Assembly: GCF_003172915.1 (NCBI RefSeq)
Contig: NZ_QGKU01000032.1
Location: 62,001-126,000, forward strand
DNA length: 64,000 nucleotides
Direction of reading: 5' to 3'
Source of the DNA: Meridianimarinicoccus roseus
Lineage (GTDB): Bacteria; Pseudomonadota; Alphaproteobacteria; Rhodobacterales; Rhodobacteraceae
Of this stretch, positions 54,934 to 64,000 are shown piece by piece (the first letter of the stretch is position 1; each line of letters opens with the position of its first letter). A program made the position numbers and the translations under genes. The notes beneath the pieces are model-generated. The model saw nothing but the letters and a program-made list of their open reading frames with translations. It searched no databases and was not told where the DNA came from.

Positions 54934-56232
54934 ATGGGCCGCAGCCTCGCGCTCTGGGCCTACCTGTCCCTGACCGCCCGCGCCGCCGCGGCGGGCCGCA
55001 GGCGGCTGGCCCGCAGGCTGGCCGAGGGCAAGGAAGACCCGGCCCGGCTTGACGAACGGCAGGGCCTTGCCGGCCTGTCCCGCCCGGACGGTCCGCTGGT
55101 CTGGTTCCACGCGGCTTCTGTCGGGGAAAGCCTTTCATTGCTGGAGGTTATCCGCCGCCTGACCGATGCGGACCCGGCCCTGAACGTGCTGGTGACGACC
55201 GGCACCGTGACCTCGTCCGAGTTGCTGGTGCAGCGGCTTCCGCCTCGCGCGGTGCACCAGTTCATCCCGCTCGACATCGCGCCCTTTGTGCGCCGCTTCC
55301 TCGATCACTGGCGCCCCGACCTCGCTGTGTGGACCGAAAGCGAATTGTGGCCGACTCTGATCGTGCAGACCCATGCCCGCGATATCCCGCTGCTGCTGCT
55401 CAACGCCCGCATGTCCGACCGCAGCGCGCAGCGCTGGCGCCGCTTTCTGCCCGGCGCCGCCCGTTCCCTGCTGCGCCGTTTCCACGCCGTGCAGGCACAG
55501 GACCGCGCCACCGGGCAGGCTCTGATGCGGCTGGGCCTGCCGCGCGACCGGCTGGAGGTGACCGGCACCCTGAAGGAGGGGATGCCGCCGCTTGACTGCG
55601 ACGAGTCCGACCGCGCGCGGTTCACCAAGATGCTGTGCGGTAGGCCGGTCTGGGCCGCCGCCTCCACGCATCCGGGCGAGGACGAGATCGTTGCCGAGGC
55701 CCATGCCGCCGCAGCCCGAGGCGTGCTTCGCCTGCTATGCATCCTCGTGCCGCGCCATCCTGACCGCGGCGACGCCATCGCCGCCATGCTGCGCGCCCGC
55801 GGCCTGACCGTCGCGCAGCGATCCAGGGGGGAGGAACCCGGACCGAACACCGCGATCTTCCTTGCCGACACGATGGGAGAACTGGGCTTGTGGTACCGGC
55901 TGGCGCCGCTCAGTTTCGTGGGTGGCTCACTCGTGCCGATCGGGGGGCACAACCCGTTCGAACCGGCGGCGCTTGGTTCGGCGATCCTGCACGGCCCGCA
56001 CGTGACCAACTTCGCGGATGTCTACGATCGGCTGGGCGCGGCGGGGGGCGCGCGGCTGGTGACCAGTGCCGCGACCCTTGCCGCCGCCGTGTCGGACCTG
56101 TCGCAGCCCGACCGCCGCGCGCCGATGGCCTTCGCCGCGTGGGAGTTCGGGTCCGCCGGTGCCGAGGTCACGGACAAGGCCATCGCGCTGATCCGCGATA
56201 CGCTGGCCACCGCGCAGACCGGCTCGCGCTGA
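54934..56232 (+). CDS. waaA: 3-deoxy-D-manno-octulosonic acid (Kdo) transferase WaaA
   Basis: WaaA adds Kdo sugars to lipid IV-A in lipopolysaccharide synthesis on the cytoplasmic face of the inner membrane. The 432-residue GT30 enzyme has an N-terminal membrane-anchoring helix ([15 protein letters not shown]), the signature [20 protein letters not shown] with the catalytic Glu, [29 protein letters not shown] and [18 protein letters not shown] precedes the ATG. The stop overlaps the lpxK start (TGATG). Confidence 0.95.
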   Translation: MGRSLALWAYLSLTARAAAAGRRRLARRLAEGKEDPARLDERQGLAGLSRPDGPLVWFHAASVGESLSLLEVIRRLTDADPALNVLVTTGTVTSSELLVQRLPPRAVHQFIPLDIAPFVRRFLDHWRPDLAVWTESELWPTLIVQTHARDIPLLLLNARMSDRSAQRWRRFLPGAARSLLRRFHAVQAQDRATGQALMRLGLPRDRLEVTGTLKEGMPPLDCDESDRARFTKMLCGRPVWAAASTHPGEDEIVAEAHAAAARGVLRLLCILVPRHPDRGDAIAAMLRARGLTVAQRSRGEEPGPNTAIFLADTMGELGLWYRLAPLSFVGGSLVPIGGHNPFEPAALGSAILHGPHVTNFADVYDRLGAAGGARLVTSAATLAAAVSDLSQPDRRAPMAFAAWEFGSAGAEVTDKAIALIRDTLATAQTGSR

Positions 56233-57251
56233 TGCAGCCGCCGCGTTTCTGGCTCAATCCACCGGAGCAGCCCGGCCTTGCCGCACACATGCTGTCGCCG
56301 CTCGGGGCGCTCTATGCGGCTGGCACGGCGCGGCGGCTGGCACACGGGCCGGGCTGGCAGCCGGGTATTCCGGTGATATGCGCGGGCAACCTGAACGCGG
56401 GCGGTACCGGCAAAACCCCCACCGTGATCGCGCTGCTCGAACGCCTGCGGGACCGGGGGATTGCGCCTTGGGTCCTATCGCGCGGGCACGGCGGGCGGTT
56501 GCAGGGACCCGTCCGCGTGGACCCGGCGCGCCACAACTCTGCCGATGTCGGCGACGAGCCGCTTCTGCTGGCCGCGTTCGGCCCGGTCGTCGTCGCGCGC
56601 GACCGTGCGGCGGGGGCGCGACTGGCCCGCGACGGGGGCGCGCAGGCCATCGTGATGGATGACGGCTTTCAGAACCCCGCGCTGGCGCAGGATCTGTCGA
56701 TCGTCGTGGTCGACGCTGCCAGCGGTTTCGGTAACGGACGGGTGATTCCGGCGGGGCCGCTCCGCGAACCCGTCTCCGTGGGCCTTGCCCGCGCGGACCT
56801 TGTGCTGAGCATCGGCGAGGCCGAGGCGCAGGCGAAGTTCACGGACCGCTGGGGTGCCGTGCTGCCCTGCCCGCGCGCCTGTGCCGCGCTTGCGCCGCTG
56901 CAGACAGGTATGGACTGGACGGGCCTGCGCGCGCTGGCCTTCGCCGGGATCGGCATGCCCGAGAAGTTCTTCGCCACCCTGCGCGGGCTGGGCGCCGAGG
57001 TGGTGCAGGCGGTGCCCCTCTCGGACCATCAGGCGCTGAGCCCCGCGCTGCTGGCGCGCCTTGGAAAGGATGCGCGCGCGCAGGGGCTGCAACTTGTCAC
57101 GACGGAAAAGGACGCTGTTCGTCTGCCGGCCGATCTGCGTTCGCAGGTGCTGACTCTGCCGGTGCGGTTGACCAGCACCGACTGGGGGCCGCTGGACGCG
57201 GCGGTGGACCGGGCGCTTGGCGCCGATCCGGCCGATCCCCCCGGCCGGTAG
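56232..57251 (+). CDS. lpxK: Tetraacyldisaccharide 4'-kinase LpxK
   Basis: LpxK phosphorylates the 4' position of tetraacyldisaccharide phosphate to make lipid IV-A. The 339-residue product has a hydrophobic N-terminal region ([18 protein letters not shown]), a P-loop in [37 protein letters not shown] with conserved Arg/Gly, and the motif [16 protein letters not shown]. Its ATG overlaps the waaA stop by one base. The gene order DUF4170-waaA-lpxK gives two consecutive lipid A steps. It converges with the DsbA-like gene. Confidence 0.95.
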   Translation: MQPPRFWLNPPEQPGLAAHMLSPLGALYAAGTARRLAHGPGWQPGIPVICAGNLNAGGTGKTPTVIALLERLRDRGIAPWVLSRGHGGRLQGPVRVDPARHNSADVGDEPLLLAAFGPVVVARDRAAGARLARDGGAQAIVMDDGFQNPALAQDLSIVVVDAASGFGNGRVIPAGPLREPVSVGLARADLVLSIGEAEAQAKFTDRWGAVLPCPRACAALAPLQTGMDWTGLRALAFAGIGMPEKFFATLRGLGAEVVQAVPLSDHQALSPALLARLGKDARAQGLQLVTTEKDAVRLPADLRSQVLTLPVRLTSTDWGPLDAAVDRALGADPADPPGR

Positions 57252-57262
57252 CGCGACGCGGA

Positions 57263-57889
57263 TCAGCTGCCGTCGGCGAGCTTCTCGTCCAGAAGCGCCG
57301 AGAAGTCTGCATAGGACATGTTGGAATGCTTCTCGCCGTCGATGATGAAGGAGGGCGTGCCCTCGATCCCGTCGCGTTCGGCGTTCTGCTGGTACCACGC
57401 CACAAGGGTCTGGGCCTTCTCGCCGTCGGACAGGCAGGCATCGAGCTGCGTGTCGGTCAGTCCGGCGCTGAGCCCGATCCGGCGCAGGTTCGCGGCCACT
57501 TCGGCCGGATCTCCGCCCTTGGTCCATTCGCGCTGGCGTTCGTAGATCTGGTCGGCCACGCCGAAATACCGCATCTCGCCGCCACAGCGCGCGACCATGC
57601 CGGCCCACAGGCCGTAGCGGTCGAAATACACCTCGCGATGCACGAAGCGGATCTTTCCGGTGTCGATGTAATTGCGCTTCAGGTCCGGAAAGACCTCGTC
57701 ATGGAAAGTGGCGCAGTGCGGGCAGGTGAACGACGCGTATTCGATCACGGTCACCGGCGCGTCGGCCTGGCCGAGCGCCATGTCGGCAATGGTGCTTGTG
57801 TCCACCTCCTGCGCGGGGGCGGCCAGTGGGGCCAGCGACAGCGCGGCGGCGACAAGCGCCGGCAGGACGGGGGCGAAAAGGTTGCGCAT
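57263..57889 (-). CDS. DsbA-family periplasmic thiol-disulfide protein
   Basis: A 208-residue exported thioredoxin-fold protein. A signal peptide (LPALVAAALSLAPLAAPAQ) precedes VTVIEYASFTCPHCATFH, with the CPHC active site as in DsbA, and EGTPSFIIDGEKHS with the cis-Pro. The helical insertion between them is typical of the DsbA family. It likely forms or isomerises disulfides in exported proteins such as the cysteine-containing MepA and esterase of this window. The upstream DUF721 gene is 13 bases away on the same strand. Confidence 0.93.
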   Translation of the reverse strand: MRNLFAPVLPALVAAALSLAPLAAPAQEVDTSTIADMALGQADAPVTVIEYASFTCPHCATFHDEVFPDLKRNYIDTGKIRFVHREVYFDRYGLWAGMVARCGGEMRYFGVADQIYERQREWTKGGDPAEVAANLRRIGLSAGLTDTQLDACLSDGEKAQTLVAWYQQNAERDGIEGTPSFIIDGEKHSNMSYADFSALLDEKLADGS

Positions 57890-57902
57890 CGGAAAGTCTC
57901 CT

Positions 57903-58427
57903 TCAGGTGTTTCTGGACATCACGCGCGCGCCCAGACCGGCCAGCGCGGCGCGCAGGGCCGGGTCGGTGACATCCTGCGCAAGGTCGGCTGCGGTCTGTG
58001 TGGCCTGCGGCGACGGGGCGGCAGGACGGGGCGGAGCGGCATCGAATGGGGTCTGGCCTTCGGCAAAGCCCGACTCGGCCGTCTGGGTGACGCGGATCCG
58101 CGCCACCGCGTTGTAGCCATAGCAGGCGTTGACCCGGTCGCGGATCGCGGGAAGCTGCGCCTGCACCATCGGCCCGGCGGCCCCCCGCGCCAGCAGGGTC
58201 AGCGTGGCGCCGAGCCCGCCCTTGCCATAGCCGATCCTCACCGGACGGCACAGGCGTGCGATCTCGGGCCCGGCGACCTCGGCCCAGTGGGTCAGCAGGC
58301 GGCTGACGGCGAAGCCGCGCGCCTCGCCCGCCTTGCGGATCTGTGGTTGCACCAGCCCGCCGGCGCGGGCAAAGCCCTTGGCGCGGCGCTGGGGCCGGGG
58401 GGACGTGCTGGATGCAGGTTTTGCCAT
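57903..58427 (-). CDS. DUF721 (DciA-like) protein
   Basis: A 174-residue protein with the DUF721 domain: VSRLLTHWAEVAGPEIARLCRP, then IGYGKGGLGATLTLLARG and QAQLPAIRDRVNACYGYNAV. The family includes DciA, which helps load the replicative helicase in many bacteria. The C-terminal third is variable and Ala/Pro-rich. The ATG at 58427 has a GAGG close by; a longer open frame upstream overlaps the mutY region and is not coding. It is divergent from mutY. Confidence 0.85.
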   Translation of the reverse strand: MAKPASSTSPRPQRRAKGFARAGGLVQPQIRKAGEARGFAVSRLLTHWAEVAGPEIARLCRPVRIGYGKGGLGATLTLLARGAAGPMVQAQLPAIRDRVNACYGYNAVARIRVTQTAESGFAEGQTPFDAAPPRPAAPSPQATQTAADLAQDVTDPALRAALAGLGARVMSRNT

Positions 58428-58507
58428 GACCTCGTGCCTTCGGCTTTGCCGCACCCTATCTGACAGGTCTGCGGGAACCAGTGAAATGTTGAACGGGGGA
58501 TTAAAAC

Positions 58508-59566
58508 TTGCGTGATCTTGCCGAGGCGGCCCCGGCGCTGCTGCTGGACTGGTACGACCGCCATGCGCGCGATCTGCCCTGGCGTGTGCCCCCCGCGCAG
58601 GCCCTGCGCGGTGTGCGGCCAGACCCATATCGCGTCTGGCTGTCGGAGGTCATGTTACAGCAAACCACCGTTGCGGCCGTGCGCGCCTATTTCGCAGCCT
58701 TCACGACGCGCTGGCCAACGGTGCAGGCGCTGGCCGCCGCGCCGGATGCCGAGGTGATGGGCGAATGGGCCGGGCTTGGCTACTACGCCCGCGCGCGGAA
58801 CCTGCTGAAATGTGCGCGGGTGGTGAGCGATGACCACGGCGGGGTCTTTCCCGATACGGCGGACGGGCTGCGCACCCTGCCCGGCATCGGTTCCTACACC
58901 GCCGCCGCGATCGCCGCGATCGCGTTCGACCGGCCCGCCGTAGTGGTGGATGGCAATGTGGAACGGGTGATGGCGCGGCTGTTCGACGTCCACACGCCGC
59001 TTCCGGCCGCCAAGCCCGAACTGACCGCGAAGGCCGCCGCGCTGACCCCGGCGGAGCGGCCGGGATGCCACGCACAGGCTGTTATGGACCTTGGCGCGAC
59101 GGTGTGTACGCCGCGCAGCCCGGCCTGCGGGATCTGCCCGCTGATGGCGCATTGTGCCGGACGGGCCGCAGGCACCGCACCAGATCTCCCGCGCAAGACG
59201 CAGAAGCAACCCAAACCGGTTCGCGTCGGCCTTGCCTATCTCGCACGGCGCAGCGACGGCGCATGGCTTCTGGAGACGCGTCCCGACAAGGGGTTGCTGG
59301 GCGGGATGCTCGGCTGGCCCGGAGGCGACTGGGCCGAAACGCCGCAGGCCGCCCCCCCGCCCGTAGAGGCAGACTGGCGCGACCTGCCCGGCGAGGTGCG
59401 GCACACCTTCACCCATTTCCACCTGCGGCTCGCACTGCGTGTGGCCGACGTCGGCATGGACGCGCAGCCCGTCCGCGGCCACTTCGTACCGGCAGCGCAG
59501 TTCCGCCCCGCTGATCTGCCAACGGTGATGCGCAAGGCGTTCGACATGGCACGCGGCGCGTTCTAG
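58508..59566 (+). CDS. mutY: A/G-specific adenine glycosylase MutY
   Basis: MutY removes adenine paired with 8-oxoguanine. The 352-residue product has VWLSEVMLQQTTVAAVRAYF with the catalytic Glu, the helix-hairpin-helix LPGIGSYTAAAIAAIAF, DGNVERVMARLFD with the conserved Asp, and the iron-sulfur cluster set CTPRSPACGICPLMAHC (C-x6-C-x2-C-x5-C). The C-terminal NUDIX-like domain reads GGMLGWPGGDW. It starts with a TTG at 58508, preceded by GGGGGA; no ATG fits. It is divergent from the DUF721 gene, an arrangement known in Rhodobacterales. Confidence 0.95.
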   Translation: MRDLAEAAPALLLDWYDRHARDLPWRVPPAQALRGVRPDPYRVWLSEVMLQQTTVAAVRAYFAAFTTRWPTVQALAAAPDAEVMGEWAGLGYYARARNLLKCARVVSDDHGGVFPDTADGLRTLPGIGSYTAAAIAAIAFDRPAVVVDGNVERVMARLFDVHTPLPAAKPELTAKAAALTPAERPGCHAQAVMDLGATVCTPRSPACGICPLMAHCAGRAAGTAPDLPRKTQKQPKPVRVGLAYLARRSDGAWLLETRPDKGLLGGMLGWPGGDWAETPQAAPPPVEADWRDLPGEVRHTFTHFHLRLALRVADVGMDAQPVRGHFVPAAQFRPADLPTVMRKAFDMARGAF

Positions 59567-59587
59567 GGCGCGCCACGCCGGGGCCGA

Positions 59588-60523
59588 TCAGTCCGGGGCC
59601 GGAATGAACTCGGCATCGTCGCCCGGCGGCAACCGGAAGCGGCCATGCGCCCAGTCCCCAGCCTTCCACGCCTCCTTCGCGGCGTCGATCCGGTCGCGGG
59701 ACGAGGCCACGAAGTTCCACCAGATGTGCCGCGGCCCGCCAAGCGTGGCTCCGCCCAGCAGCATCAGCCGGGCCCCACGCGCCCCGGCAGTCAGCCCAAG
59801 CGCGTCACCGGGACGGAACACCATCATCTGGCCCGGCTCGAAGGTCTGCCCCGCAACGGTGATGCTGCCTTCCACCACATAGACGCCGCGGTCCTCGTGA
59901 TTGTCGGGCAGCGGAATGGCCGCACCCGGCTCGAGCGCCGCGTCGGCATAGAACATCTCGGTGAAGGTCTGCACCGGGGCACGTTCGCCCCAGGCATCCC
60001 CGAGGATCAGGCGCACCGTCTTGCCCTCGCCCTCCAGCACCGGCAGCGCGTCCTTCGGCTGATGTTCGAAACTGGCCGGGGCATCTTCGGCCGACTCGGG
60101 CAGGGCGACCCAGGTCTGGATGCCGAACAGGCTGGACGGTTTGGCGCGCGTGGCCGCGCTGGTGCGTTCGGAATGCGTGACGCCGTGCCCCGCGACCATC
60201 CAGTTCACCGCGCCGGGATAGATCATCTGGTTCGTCCCAAGACTGTCACGGTGCTGGAACTCTCCCTTGAACAGGTAGGTCACCGTCCCGAGCCCGATAT
60301 GCGGATGCGGGCGCACGTCGATGCCCTGTGCGGTCAGAAACTCGACCGGACCCATCTGGTCGAAGAAGATGAACGGACCGACCATCTGTCGCTTGGGCGC
60401 AGGCAAAGCGCGGCGAACCTCGAAGCCGCCAAGGTCGCGGGCGCGCGGGATGATCAGTGTTTCTATGGCATCCGCTTCGGCGCCTGTGGGGCAGTGCGGG
60501 TCTATGGCGGGATTCCAGCTCAT
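59588..60523 (-). CDS. Pirin family protein
   Basis: A 311-residue double-cupin pirin. The N-terminal cupin holds the metal ligands in VRPHPHIGLGTVTYLFKGEF and MVAGHGVTHSERT (His, His, His, Glu). The C-terminal region carries YVVEGSITVAGQTFEPGQM and GGATLGGPRHIWWNFVASS. Pirins have been linked to quercetin dioxygenase activity and transcription control; the role here is unknown. The 22 bases after mutY separate convergent stops. Confidence 0.93.
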   Translation of the reverse strand: MSWNPAIDPHCPTGAEADAIETLIIPRARDLGGFEVRRALPAPKRQMVGPFIFFDQMGPVEFLTAQGIDVRPHPHIGLGTVTYLFKGEFQHRDSLGTNQMIYPGAVNWMVAGHGVTHSERTSAATRAKPSSLFGIQTWVALPESAEDAPASFEHQPKDALPVLEGEGKTVRLILGDAWGERAPVQTFTEMFYADAALEPGAAIPLPDNHEDRGVYVVEGSITVAGQTFEPGQMMVFRPGDALGLTAGARGARLMLLGGATLGGPRHIWWNFVASSRDRIDAAKEAWKAGDWAHGRFRLPPGDDAEFIPAPD

Positions 60524-60559
60524 GATCTGTCCTTTCGGGATGGCGGTGTGAAGGTTGGG

Positions 60560-60862
60560 TCAACGAGCAAGCACATCATGCCAGTCCGGATGGCGGCGGA
60601 ACTGCGCCGCCGCATACGGACAAAGCGGTGTGATCTTCAGTCCGGCGGCACGCGCGTCGGCCACGGCACGCGCGACCAGCGCTATACCGACGCCCAGCCC
60701 GCGATAGGCATCCGGCACCTCGGTATGGTCGATGATGATCTGCGATGTGCCGAGCTTGGAGAAGGTCAACTCCGCCTCGGGTCCGCCTGCGCCGTCGTCA
60801 TAGGCATAGCGCCCCTTACTGTCGGTATCCTCGCGCCGGATGCGGCTGTCGAAATCGGTCAT
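60560..60862 (-). CDS. Small GNAT-like N-acetyltransferase (YjdJ-type)
   Basis: A 100-residue single-domain acetyltransferase-like protein. The core is IIIDHTEVPDAYRGLGVGIALVARAVADARAAG, with the CoA loop YRGLGVG, followed by CPYAAAQFRRHPDW. Such minimal GNAT proteins, sometimes listed as Gcn5-related, have unknown substrates. The ATG at 60862 has AAAGGGA upstream; a longer frame adds 55 non-coding-looking residues. It lies between the pirin and aldehyde dehydrogenase genes on the same strand. Confidence 0.87.
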   Translation of the reverse strand: MTDFDSRIRREDTDSKGRYAYDDGAGGPEAELTFSKLGTSQIIIDHTEVPDAYRGLGVGIALVARAVADARAAGLKITPLCPYAAAQFRRHPDWHDVLAR

Positions 60863-60957
60863 GGCGGTCCCTTTCGCTGATGGGACCGAAGATAAGCGCG
60901 CGGGCGCGCACCGCCTATCGGCGCTTTTTCCGCGCGACGTGTGCGAAAATGCGAGAA

Positions 60958-62412
60958 TCAGGAAGTAAGCGAGGGGATCTGCGCGCCAGAGATCGACTTG
61001 ATCTCCTGGAAGGCGCGGATGCCCCACAGCCCCGCCTCGCGCCCGGTGCCGGATGCCTTTACGCCGCCGAAGGGTGCACCCGGCACACGGCTTTGGCCGT
61101 TCACCTGCACCATGCCGACCCGCAGCGACCGTGCAACCCGGTCGGCGCGCACAGGGTCTGTTGTCTGGATATAGCCGGCCAGCCCGTAGGGCGTATCGTT
61201 GGCCAGCGCAACCGCCTCGTCCTCGGTGTCGAAAGGGGTCATGGTCAGCACCGGGCCGAAGATCTCTTCCCGGAACACGCGCATCTGCGGCGTCACGTCG
61301 GCCAGCACGCTGGGCCGGGTGAAAAACCCGCGCGCAAAACCCGGCGCCCGGCCGGGACCGCCCGCGACAAGGCGCGCGCCTTCGGCGAGTCCACTACCCA
61401 GAAGCCCCTGCACATGGGCGAACTGCGCCGCGCTGACCTGCGGGCCGACATGATCGCCTGACAGATCCGGCGGGCCGACCGGCGTGTCCGCCGCAAGCGC
61501 CGCCGCAAGCGCCACGGCGTCATCGTATACCTCGCGCGCGACCAGCATCCGCGCGGCGGCGTTGCAAGACTGCCCGTTGTTGCGGAAGCAATGTGCCAGC
61601 CCCTGCCGGATCGCGGTGGGCAGGTCGCAGTCGGCGAATAGCAGGTTCGGCGACTTGCCCCCCATTTCAAGGATCGTGCGGCGGAACCCGACGGCGGCAG
61701 CCGCCGCGATGGCCTGCCCCGCGCGCGTCGATCCGGTGAAGGAGATCACCTCCACCCTCTGATCGGCCACCAGCGCGGCACCCGTGGCGGCTCCGCCGGT
61801 CAGCAGGTTGAACGCGCCGTCCGGCAGGCCCGCATCTTCCATGCAGAGCGCGAAAAGCATCGCCGTGTCGGTACCCAGTTCCGACGGCTTGAGCACCATC
61901 GGGCAGCCTGCCAGCAGCGCAGCGCCCGCTTTCAGCACCACCTGGTTCAGCGGCCAGTTCCACGGCGTGATAAGCGCGGCGATTCCGGCAGGTTCATAGC
62001 GCACTCGGTCTCCGGGCCGGTCCGGCGCGACCGGCGCATCATCGGGCGCGGCGATGAAGGACGCACGCATCGCGGCAAGGTGATCCAGCGCGGCCCCCAC
62101 CTGCCCGCGCCGGGCGAAGTCGATGGGCGCGCCGATCTCGTGGCTGATGGCCTGCGCGAAGGATTCCGCCCGCGCGCCGATCGCCTCTACCAGCCGGTCC
62201 AGCGCGGCGAGGCGGCGGTCGGGTGTGGACGCCTGCCAGCCCGATTGCTGGGCCGCCGCGACCGCACGGGCAACCTGTTCTGGCGATGCCGCGATCACCG
62301 GCGGCCGGGACTCTTCCGTCGCCGGATCGCAGCGCGCCAGCGGCGCGCCTTGCGCGGTCTGCCACGCCCCGCCGATGAGCAGTCGATGTGGCACGGCGGG
62401 ATCGTTCGGCAT
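60958..62412 (-). CDS. NAD(P)-dependent aldehyde dehydrogenase family protein
   Basis: A 484-residue aldehyde dehydrogenase. Motifs are ALITPWNWPLNQVVLKAGAA, VISFTGSTRAGQAI, the general base Glu in ILEMGGKSPNLL, the nucleophilic Cys in NNGQSCNAAARMLV, and EEIFGPVLTMTPF. Specificity cannot be told. The frame opens with MPNDPAVPHRLLIGGAW, whose IGGAW is typical of the family. It is the first gene of a minus-strand run with the small acetyltransferase and pirin. It is divergent from serB. Confidence 0.93.
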   Translation of the reverse strand: MPNDPAVPHRLLIGGAWQTAQGAPLARCDPATEESRPPVIAASPEQVARAVAAAQQSGWQASTPDRRLAALDRLVEAIGARAESFAQAISHEIGAPIDFARRGQVGAALDHLAAMRASFIAAPDDAPVAPDRPGDRVRYEPAGIAALITPWNWPLNQVVLKAGAALLAGCPMVLKPSELGTDTAMLFALCMEDAGLPDGAFNLLTGGAATGAALVADQRVEVISFTGSTRAGQAIAAAAAVGFRRTILEMGGKSPNLLFADCDLPTAIRQGLAHCFRNNGQSCNAAARMLVAREVYDDAVALAAALAADTPVGPPDLSGDHVGPQVSAAQFAHVQGLLGSGLAEGARLVAGGPGRAPGFARGFFTRPSVLADVTPQMRVFREEIFGPVLTMTPFDTEDEAVALANDTPYGLAGYIQTTDPVRADRVARSLRVGMVQVNGQSRVPGAPFGGVKASGTGREAGLWGIRAFQEIKSISGAQIPSLTS

Positions 62413-62542
62413 CGGGGACCTTTCTCACGGAAACCCACTTGTGAGGGCTTTGCGGGGCCGGGTCAATCGACCCACTGGCATAGCGCGGCGGGGCATGGTT
62501 TACCGCGCGCGATAGCGAACAGGCCCAAGGACCAGACCCGAG

Positions 62543-63418
62543 ATGTATGCCGCGACCCTTCTGACCAGCCCCGCCGCGCCTGCCCTAGACCGCGAGACGG
62601 TCGAAAGCCTGCGCAACGCCTGGGGCGGCGGAGAAGCGCAATGGCTGGCAGTTGGCGAAGCGGCGGAATTCGCGTTGCCCACGCGTCCCGGCAATTTCGA
62701 GGATGTCTGGCAGTCGCTGCAGGAGCGTGGCATCGATCTGGCGCTGCAGCCCGCCGAAGGGCGCGCCAAGCGGATGCTGCTGGCCGACATGGACAGCACG
62801 ATGATCCGGCAGGAATGCATCGACGAGCTGGCCGACGTGGCAGGCGTCGGTGCACATGTGAAGGCGATCACCGCCCGCGCCATGAACGGCGAGCTAGATT
62901 TCGAGGCGGCACTGCGCGAACGCGTGGCGCTTCTGAAGGGGCTGGACGTGTCAGTGATCGACCACGTCCTGGAGGAACGGATCACCCACATGCCCGGCGG
63001 GCGCATTCTGATCGCCACGATGAAGGCGCATGGCGGGCACGCCGCGCTGGTGTCGGGCGGGTTCACCGCCTTTACCGCCGCCGTCGCCGCCGCGCTGGGG
63101 TTCGACGAGCACAGGGCCAACACGCTGCTGCATGAAAACGAGCGCCTGACCGGGGAGGTCGCCGACCCGATCCTCGGCCGCGAAGCAAAGGTCGCCGCAC
63201 TGCGCGAGATCACGGCCCGGCTTGGCATTGCACCCGCTGACGTGATCGCGGTGGGCGACGGGGCCAACGACCTTGGGATGCTCGCGCTGGCGGGTTCGGG
63301 TGTCGCGCTGCACGCAAAACCCTCGGTCGCGGCGCAGGTCGATCTGCGCATCAACCACGGCGATCTGACAGCGCTGTTGTATCTTCAGGGCTACGCGCGG
63401 GCTGATTTCGTGGATTGA
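62543..63418 (+). CDS. serB: Phosphoserine phosphatase
   Basis: SerB removes phosphate from phosphoserine, the last step of serine synthesis. The 291-residue HAD enzyme has an N-terminal ACT-like region (1-78), then MLLADMDSTMIRQECIDELA with the two catalytic Asp, VSGGFTAFTAAVAAALG (motif II), a Lys in REAKVAALREI, and VGDGANDLGMLALAGSG (motif III). With serC and serA, 35-38 kb upstream, the whole pathway lies in this window. It is divergent from the aldehyde dehydrogenase gene. Confidence 0.96.
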   Translation: MYAATLLTSPAAPALDRETVESLRNAWGGGEAQWLAVGEAAEFALPTRPGNFEDVWQSLQERGIDLALQPAEGRAKRMLLADMDSTMIRQECIDELADVAGVGAHVKAITARAMNGELDFEAALRERVALLKGLDVSVIDHVLEERITHMPGGRILIATMKAHGGHAALVSGGFTAFTAAVAAALGFDEHRANTLLHENERLTGEVADPILGREAKVAALREITARLGIAPADVIAVGDGANDLGMLALAGSGVALHAKPSVAAQVDLRINHGDLTALLYLQGYARADFVD

Positions 63419-63569
63419 GCGCGTTCACGATCCCGATTGCGCCCGGGTTTGCCCTTTCGCCGCCCTGCCGGTTTGCGATACAATGGAAGCGAGGTTTTCG
63501 TCATGTGCAACGGCCGGGACAACCGGCGCAGCATGACCCCAAGGCAGTTATCCGGAGGCTCGGCGCGAC

Positions 63570-64000
63570 ATGAAACGCACGCTCACCACAGGTATTCTTG
63601 CAGGTTTGGCATTCGCCTTCGCGGGCCTGTCCACGCAGGCGCAGGACACCGCGAACAGGGTCGCGGCCAACACGGACTGGAGCATCTTCGTCGAGGATTC
63701 TCCGAAGCAGTGCTGGGTCGTGTCCGCGCCGAAAAAAACCGTCAACACCCAAGATGGGCGCGTCGTGGCCGTACGCCGGGGCGACATTTACATGTTCGTG
63801 TCGTTCTGGCCTGAGAGCGAACAGCTGGGCGAGGTGTCCTTCATGGGCGGCTATCCCTTCGCCGACGGGTCCACTGTGTCGCTTACGGTGGGCGACAGCG
63901 ATTTCGAGCTGTTCACCGATGGCGAACTGGCCTGGGCCGCCTCCCCCGAGGATGACCGCCGCATCGCCACCGCCATGAAGCGCGGCGTGGAGGCGGTGGT
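63570..64000 (+). CDS. Invasion-associated locus B (IalB) family protein (partial)
   Basis: The gene runs off the right edge; 143 codons are visible. The product starts MKRTLTTGILAGLAFAFAG, a signal peptide ending near STQAQD, then the IalB-like core: NTDWSIFVEDSPKQCWVVSA, VVAVRRGDIYMFVSFWPES and VSFMGGYPFADGSTVSLTVG. IalB was named in Bartonella invasion, but family members are common in free-living alphaproteobacteria with unknown function. CCGGAGG precedes the ATG. The 151-base gap after serB includes a TACAAT -10-like sequence but no clear -35. Confidence 0.88.
   Translation, partial: MKRTLTTGILAGLAFAFAGLSTQAQDTANRVAANTDWSIFVEDSPKQCWVVSAPKKTVNTQDGRVVAVRRGDIYMFVSFWPESEQLGEVSFMGGYPFADGSTVSLTVGDSDFELFTDGELAWAASPEDDRRIATAMKRGVEAV

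Overview
The window comes from a high-GC alphaproteobacterium of the order Rhodobacterales (Rhodobacteraceae / Roseobacter group). The evidence is the family mix and local gene orders: a flgE-flgK-flgL run, hemD followed by a Mic60-like and a HemY-like gene, serC-serA, DUF4170-waaA-lpxK, and mutY near a DUF721 gene. The bchE-bchJ pair shows that the organism makes, or recently made, bacteriochlorophyll. Most genes are conserved chromosomal housekeeping genes. No prophage, IS element, CRISPR array or rRNA operon was seen. The one tRNA is tRNA-Thr(CGT).

Layout. 1-3.66 kb: flagellar hook and hook-junction genes on the minus strand, with a CtrA-like box upstream. 3.66-6.1 kb: aspS and an acetyltransferase. 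6.2-8.6 kb: bchE-bchJ, with overlapping PpsR/CrtJ-type and FNR-type sites upstream. 8.7-12 kb: carB. 12-14.2 kb: small genes, including a 24-codon lipopeptide. 14.3-19.4 kb: tsaD and the hemD-mic60-hemY unit. 19.4-23.7 kb: tRNA-Thr, an rRNA methyltransferase, proC, csaA, tdk. 23.87-24.65 kb: a distinctly AT-rich, frameshifted membrane-protein gene. 24.7-27.7 kb: serC-serA with a structured leader. 27.7-34.3 kb: thiolase, hybrid histidine kinase, yaaA, recQ. 34.3-39.2 kb: membrane, envelope and transport genes. 39.2-40.9 kb: gene-poor, holding a decayed VPxPA-CTERM gene, a 13-C tract and a micro-gene with an extended Shine-Dalgarno sequence. 40.9-52 kb: a PHB-depolymerase-like secreted protein, arfB and assorted enzymes and envelope proteins. 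52-54.5 kb: a TPR protein with seven 47-residue repeats. 54.5-64 kb: Kdo/lipid A genes, a DsbA-like protein, a DUF721 gene, mutY, a pirin, an aldehyde dehydrogenase, serB and a 3'-truncated IalB-like gene.

Shared themes. Tetrapyrrole supply (hemD, bchE, bchJ) sits with a membrane-shaping Mic60 homologue. The whole phosphorylated serine pathway is present (serA, serC, serB). Envelope functions are waaA, lpxK, mepA, a DsbA-like protein and lipoproteins. The least explained spots are the micro-gene at 40.75 kb, the AT-rich islet at 24 kb, the repeated palindromes at 54.56 kb and the TPR protein. All calls rest on reading the sequence; no database search was run.
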